Shown here piece by piece: positions 6,607 through 10,050 of a stretch of DNA of 10,050 nt (the stretch's first letter is position 1; every line of letters starts with the position of its first letter). This stretch comes from Ferrovaceae bacterium. GTDB lineage: Bacteria > Pseudomonadota > Gammaproteobacteria > Burkholderiales > Ferrovaceae. The stretch is taken from positions 1-10,050 of the forward strand of contig DAIDTL010000029.1 in the NCBI GenBank assembly GCA_027457225.1. The letters are read 5' to 3'. Both the position numbers and the translations under genes were made by a program. Under the pieces are notes generated by a model. The model did no database searches, was not told the DNA's origin, and saw only the letters and a program-made list of their open reading frames with translations.

Positions 6607-7512
6607 ATGACGTCCGCAGAAAAGTCTTCGGAAACTTCAGGCTCTGGGTTTGGAAAAGCCAAACCCTTGCCTGGCAGTTTCCGGGTGGCAGCCATTCAAA
6701 TGGCTTCGGGCCCGCAAGTGGGCGCCAATCTTTCTGAAGCAGGGCGACTCATTAAAATGGCAGCAGACCAGGGGGCAGCCCTGATTGCGTTGCCAGAATA
6801 TTTTGCCATCATGGGTATGCACGATAATGACAAGGTCAAGGTGGCCGAAGACTTTGGCAAAGGGCCCATCCAGGAATTCCTGTCGCGCACTGCCAAACGC
6901 TTCGGAGTGTGGATTATTGGCGGTTCTGTGCCGATCAAGTCTTCCGATCCCCACAAAATTCGCAACAGCTGTTTGGTGTATGACGCTGAGGGACATTGCG
7001 TTGCTCGTTATGACAAGATCCATCTGTTTGGATTTCAGCGTGGGACTGAGCGCTACGAAGAATCCAGAACCATCCTTCCGGGTAGTGAAGTCGTCACGCT
7101 CGATAGTCCGTTTGGCCGCATCGGATTGTCCATCTGCTACGACTTGCGTTTCCCCGAGTTGTATCGTGCCATGGGGCAGGTTGAACTGATTTTCATCCCC
7201 TCGGCATTCACCGAAACGACCGGGCGTGCCCATTGGGAAACCCTGGTTAGGGCCCGAGCCATCGAAAATATTGCTTATGTCGTTGCTCCGGCCCAGGGGG
7301 GGTATCACATGAATGGCAGGGAAACCCATGGTTCCACGATGATTGTTGATCCTTGGGGAGTCATTCTGGATCAGTTACCGCGTGGTTCCGGTGTAGTGAT
7401 CGCTGGTGTCAATCCGATTCATCAAGCTGAGTTGCGGACTAATCTGCCAGCGCTGTCTCATCGTACCGTGGGCCTCCCTGCGCCAAAAAAAACCAGAACA
7501 GGAAATAAATGA
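6607..7512 (+). CDS. Nitrilase-superfamily amidase, probable deaminated glutathione amidase
   Basis: A 301-residue C-N hydrolase. The Glu-Lys-Cys triad is clear: Glu64 in LPEYFAI, Lys137 in RYDKIHLF, Cys177 in SICYDLRFPELYR. The wording ICYDLRFPELYR and the EYF/KIHLF contexts resemble the Nit1/YbeM branch, whose members hydrolyse deaminated glutathione as metabolite repair; substrate assignment is by family resemblance only, and an omega-amidase or another amide substrate remains possible. About 25 polar residues (TSAEKSSETSGSG...) precede the conserved RVAAIQMAS and look like a disordered extension; they do not form a signal peptide. The ATG at 6607 was chosen from the AAGGGGTG ribosome site. 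The stop overlaps the tldD start (ATGATG), so the two genes are translationally coupled. A nitrilase gene between yhdP and tldD is a common arrangement in beta- and gammaproteobacteria, but the functional link is unknown. Confidence 0.93.
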   Translation: MTSAEKSSETSGSGFGKAKPLPGSFRVAAIQMASGPQVGANLSEAGRLIKMAADQGAALIALPEYFAIMGMHDNDKVKVAEDFGKGPIQEFLSRTAKRFGVWIIGGSVPIKSSDPHKIRNSCLVYDAEGHCVARYDKIHLFGFQRGTERYEESRTILPGSEVVTLDSPFGRIGLSICYDLRFPELYRAMGQVELIFIPSAFTETTGRAHWETLVRARAIENIAYVVAPAQGGYHMNGRETHGSTMIVDPWGVILDQLPRGSGVVIAGVNPIHQAELRTNLPALSHRTVGLPAPKKTRTGNK

Positions 7513-8954
7513 TGTCTACCCAACCGCTCGCTATTGCCGAAGCTGCTCTTCTGACTCCCTATGCGCTCGACAGTGGAAGCCTGGATCGTGTGTTCGGCCA
7601 GATACTCACACACCAAGTGGACTATGCAGACCTGTATTTTCAATACAGTCGCAGTGAAGGGTGGAGCCTGGTAGAAGGTGTCGTCAAGTCGGGCTCCTTT
7701 CATATCGAGCAAGGGGTGGGGGTGCGGGCAATCAGCGGAGAGAAAACGGCATTTGCCTACTCTGACGATATTCAACTGGCTTCCCTGGAACAGGCGGCAT
7801 TGGCCACCCGTGCCATTGGGCGCTCTGGACACAGCGGTCGGCAGCAGATTCTCCGGACAAGCCCAGAACCGCCGCGTCTCTACCTTCCCCACGATCCCTT
7901 GGTTACCCTGCAGGATGCCGACAAGGTCAGCCTGTTGGAGCGGTTGGAACGCTTTGCTAAAAGCATGGATTCGCGTGTCACACAAGTCATGGCTTCTCTG
8001 GCGGGTGAATACGAATTGGTTCTGGTGGCGCGCAGCGATGGTCATCTCAGTGCGGACGTACGCCCATTGGTTCGCGTATCCATCCAGGTCATTGCTGAAG
8101 AAGGTGGTGTTCGGGAGCAGGGTTCCGCGGGCGGTGGAGGGCGGTTTGGGTATGAGTATTTCACGGATGCCATGCTGCAGGACTATGCCCGTAAAGCAGT
8201 AGATCAAGCCGTGACCAATCTGGCCGCACGCCCGGCTCCTGCGGGCATGATGACTGTGGTGCTGGGTTCGGGCTGGCCGGGGATTTTGCTACACGAGGCC
8301 ATTGGCCATGGCCTGGAAGGCGATTTTAACCGTAAAGGAACCTCTGCATTTGCTGGGCGCATTGGTGAACGCGTGGCGGCACCCGGTGTAACCGTTCTGG
8401 ACGATGGGACCATTGCCAATAGGCGCGGTTCCCTCAATCAGGACGACGAGGGCAATCGTACCCAGTGCACTACTTTGATCGAAGATGGCATTCTCAAGGG
8501 CTATCTTCAGGATAATCTCAACGCCCGTCTGATGGGTATGCCCCTGACGGGCAACGGTCGTCGTGAATCCTTTGCGCATATTCCACTACCGCGCATGACC
8601 AACACTTATATGCTTGGCGGCGAGCGTGATCCGGCAGAGATCATCGCGTCTGTAGAGCATGGTTTGTATGCCGTTAATTTTGGTGGCGGCCAGGTGGACA
8701 TCACGAGCGGCAAGTTTGTTTTTTCTGCGGCAGAAGCTTGGCTGATCGAAAAGGGCAAACTGGTGTATCCCGTGAAAGGAGCCACGCTTATAGGCAACGG
8801 TCCGGACGTGCTGACGCGGGTCTCCATGATCGGCAATGATCTGGCACTTGATCCTGGCGTTGGTGTCTGCGGGAAGGAAGGGCAGAGCGTTCCTGTGGGA
8901 GTGGGACAGCCTACTTTGCGGATCGATGGTTTGACAGTGGGCGGTACAGGCTAG
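7509..8954 (+). CDS. tldD: Metalloprotease subunit TldD
   Basis: Catalytic subunit of the cytosolic TldD/TldE (PmbA) zinc protease, which trims unfolded peptides, matures microcin B17 and degrades the CcdA antitoxin in E. coli. The length of 481 residues equals E. coli TldD. The metal site HEAIGHGLEGD provides the HExxxH motif with His262, Glu263 and His267, and the conserved Cys454 near the C-terminus (GVGVCGKEGQSVPVGVGQP) would complete the zinc site; all fall at E. coli numbering. The C-terminal DGLTVGGTG is also typical. The partner tldE/pmbA is not in this window and must lie elsewhere. Two adjacent ATGs occur (7509 and 7512); AGGA at 7500-7503 is 5 or 8 nt away, so the exact start differs by at most one residue. 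The start overlaps the stop of the amidase gene. E. coli also has yhdP immediately upstream of tldD. Confidence 0.97.
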   Translation: MMSTQPLAIAEAALLTPYALDSGSLDRVFGQILTHQVDYADLYFQYSRSEGWSLVEGVVKSGSFHIEQGVGVRAISGEKTAFAYSDDIQLASLEQAALATRAIGRSGHSGRQQILRTSPEPPRLYLPHDPLVTLQDADKVSLLERLERFAKSMDSRVTQVMASLAGEYELVLVARSDGHLSADVRPLVRVSIQVIAEEGGVREQGSAGGGGRFGYEYFTDAMLQDYARKAVDQAVTNLAARPAPAGMMTVVLGSGWPGILLHEAIGHGLEGDFNRKGTSAFAGRIGERVAAPGVTVLDDGTIANRRGSLNQDDEGNRTQCTTLIEDGILKGYLQDNLNARLMGMPLTGNGRRESFAHIPLPRMTNTYMLGGERDPAEIIASVEHGLYAVNFGGGQVDITSGKFVFSAAEAWLIEKGKLVYPVKGATLIGNGPDVLTRVSMIGNDLALDPGVGVCGKEGQSVPVGVGQPTLRIDGLTVGGTG

Positions 8955-8958
8955 TGTC

Positions 8959-8967
8959 TGATAAAAT
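8959..8967 (+). promoter_or_regulatory. Probable extended -10 promoter for aroG
   Basis: TGATAAAAT right after tldD is a TG-extended -10 (TAAAAT, 5 of 6 to consensus). A perfect TTGACA stands at 8931-8936 inside the end of tldD, but at 25 nt it is too far to pair normally with this -10. Extended -10 elements can work without a good -35. Transcription would start near 8974, leaving a leader of about 44 nt before aroG. Confidence 0.45.
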
Positions 8968-9017
8968 AGCCGGTTTTTAGATGACTGTAATGGCCTGAAA
9001 GACAGGGAACTCAGACG

Positions 9018-10050
9018 ATGACGACTGCTGTACCCCAAAAAATTGACGATGTCCGCATCCGCGAAATCAAGGAATTGCTTCCTCCCGTGCACTTGTTGCG
9101 AGAGTTTCCCCTTTCGGCGAAAGCGACGCAGGTCGTCTATGAAACCCGCAAGCAGATTCATCGCATCCTGCATGGTGCAGACGATCGATTGGTGGTCATT
9201 GTGGGCCCATGCTCGATCCATGATCCCAAGGCGGCCTTGGAGTACGCCACCAGGCTCAAGGCGGTAAAGGATAAATGGGCCGGTGAATTGCTGATCGTGA
9301 TGCGGGTGTACTTTGAAAAACCGCGAACCACGGTGGGTTGGAAAGGATTGATCAACGACCCCTCTCTGGATGGCAGTTTCCGCATCAACGAAGGGTTACG
9401 TCTGGCACGCGGCCTGTTGCTGGATATCAACGCGTTGGGTGTGCCTGCAGGGACTGAGTTTCTGGACCTGATCACGCCACAATATTTTGCAGATCTCATC
9501 AGCTGGGGCGCAATTGGAGCACGAACCACGGAAAGTCAGGTTCATCGCGAATTGGCCTCCGGTTTGTCCTGCCCCGTCGGATTTAAAAATGGCACCGATG
9601 GCAATCTACGCATCGCAGTGGATGCCATCCGCGCGGCCCAGCAACCGCACCATTTTCTGTCTGTGACCAAGGCGGGGCATTCTGCCATTGTGGCGACCAA
9701 CGGCAATGAAGACTGTCACCTCATTCTGCGGGGGGGTAAAACCACCAATTATGATGCTGCCAGTGTTGATACAGCGGCCAAAGAGCTTTCGGCTGCAGGG
9801 CTTACGGCGCGCGTCATGATCGACTTCAGCCACGCCAACAGCCAGAAGGACCCGCAGAGGCAATTAATCGTGGCACAGAATGTAGCGGATCAACTGGCCG
9901 CTGGAGAGCCGCGCATCATGGGTGTCATGATCGAAAGCCATCTTAAGGGAGGACGCCAGGAGCTGGTGCCAGGGCGTGTACTGGAATACGGCAAAAGTAT
10001 TACGGATCCCTGCATATCCTTCGATGACACCCTGTCGGTTATTGCAACAT
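9018..10050 (+). CDS. aroG: 3-deoxy-7-phosphoheptulonate (DAHP) synthase, class I, AroG type (3' end cut)
   Basis: Condenses phosphoenolpyruvate with erythrose 4-phosphate to DAHP, the first step of the shikimate pathway to aromatic amino acids. 344 codons are present and the frame is still open at the window edge; by comparison with E. coli AroG only about 10 to 20 residues are missing. Conserved landmarks are IREIKELLPPVHLL, GPCSIHD with metal ligand Cys65, RVYFEKPRTTVGWKG, GAIGARTTESQVHRELASG, PVGFKNGTDG, SVTKAGHSAIV, IDFSHANSQKD (metal-ligand His) and GVMIESHL (metal-ligand Glu). Wording such as MIDFSHANS and SVTKAGHSAIV is nearer to Phe-sensitive AroG than to AroF, and the Pro in LGVPAGTEFLD matches AroG Pro150, a residue tied to feedback control. 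Phe inhibition is therefore inferred, not shown. The ATG at 9018 follows AGGGA (9004-9008) at 9 nt. It has a probable own promoter but may also receive tldD readthrough. Confidence 0.96.
   Translation, partial: MTTAVPQKIDDVRIREIKELLPPVHLLREFPLSAKATQVVYETRKQIHRILHGADDRLVVIVGPCSIHDPKAALEYATRLKAVKDKWAGELLIVMRVYFEKPRTTVGWKGLINDPSLDGSFRINEGLRLARGLLLDINALGVPAGTEFLDLITPQYFADLISWGAIGARTTESQVHRELASGLSCPVGFKNGTDGNLRIAVDAIRAAQQPHHFLSVTKAGHSAIVATNGNEDCHLILRGGKTTNYDAASVDTAAKELSAAGLTARVMIDFSHANSQKDPQRQLIVAQNVADQLAAGEPRIMGVMIESHLKGGRQELVPGRVLEYGKSITDPCISFDDTLSVIAT

Noticed and set aside
6637..7329. A 230-codon minus-strand open frame under the amidase gene.
   Set aside because: It is antisense to a clear nitrilase fold with an intact catalytic triad and has no family sequence of its own.
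7485..7492. A run of eight A near the end of the amidase gene, as a possible slippery site that would fuse it to tldD.
   Set aside because: A -1 shift there enters the tldD frame but meets TAA at 7506-7508 just before the tldD ATG, so no fusion can form. The lysine codons are ordinary for this C-terminus.
7458..8207. A 249-codon minus-strand open frame opposite tldD.
   Set aside because: Antisense to conserved tldD; the protein reads as low-conservation shadow sequence.
8931..8936. Perfect TTGACA inside the end of tldD, as the -35 of aroG.
   Set aside because: The nearest good -10 is 25 nt away, outside the usable spacer range; it encodes the conserved tldD C-terminal segment.
8981..8998. 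Five-codon open frame (MTVMA) before aroG, as an attenuator leader peptide.
   Set aside because: It has no ribosome site and no aromatic codons, and no terminator/antiterminator pair is visible.

Overview
The window reads as ordinary, gene-dense chromosome of a Gram-negative proteobacterium. It is most likely a betaproteobacterium: protein wording and gene order (ilvE / small zinc-finger gene / waaF, and yhdP / nitrilase / tldD / aroG) fit that class, and base composition looks moderately GC-rich by eye. The genus cannot be fixed from this sequence. I found no mobile element, CRISPR array, tRNA, rRNA, phage gene or toxin-antitoxin pair.

Layout. The window opens with the last 36 codons of a plus-strand gene that resembles the end of a MobA/MocA-type nucleotidyltransferase. 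It collides tail to tail with a minus-strand cluster, transcribed right to left: ilvE (branched-chain aminotransferase), a 67-residue zf-CHCC zinc-finger protein, and waaF (LPS heptosyltransferase II). These three are packed with a 1-nt gap and a stop/start overlap, and a good sigma70-type promoter lies just upstream of ilvE. A 130-bp divergent intergenic region separates them from a plus-strand cluster: yhdP (very large AsmA-like envelope protein), a nitrilase-superfamily amidase, tldD (metalloprotease subunit) and, after a 63-bp gap with its own probable promoter, aroG (DAHP synthase), which runs off the right edge.

The genes serve housekeeping roles. waaF builds the LPS inner core, yhdP belongs to the AsmA-like family that moves phospholipid to the outer membrane, ilvE and aroG make amino acids, the amidase probably repairs deaminated glutathione, and tldD forms a peptide-processing protease with TldE/PmbA, which is not in the window. 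yhdP next to tldD is also seen in E. coli.

The one clear anomaly is a +1 frame disruption in yhdP at a run of four C (3692-3695). Removing one C restores a continuous reading frame of about 1410 residues. A sequencing error or a very recent mutation is most likely; programmed +1 shifting at CCC-C is a less likely alternative. I do not see a previously undescribed system here. The other findings are modest points about gene starts, overlaps and promoters.
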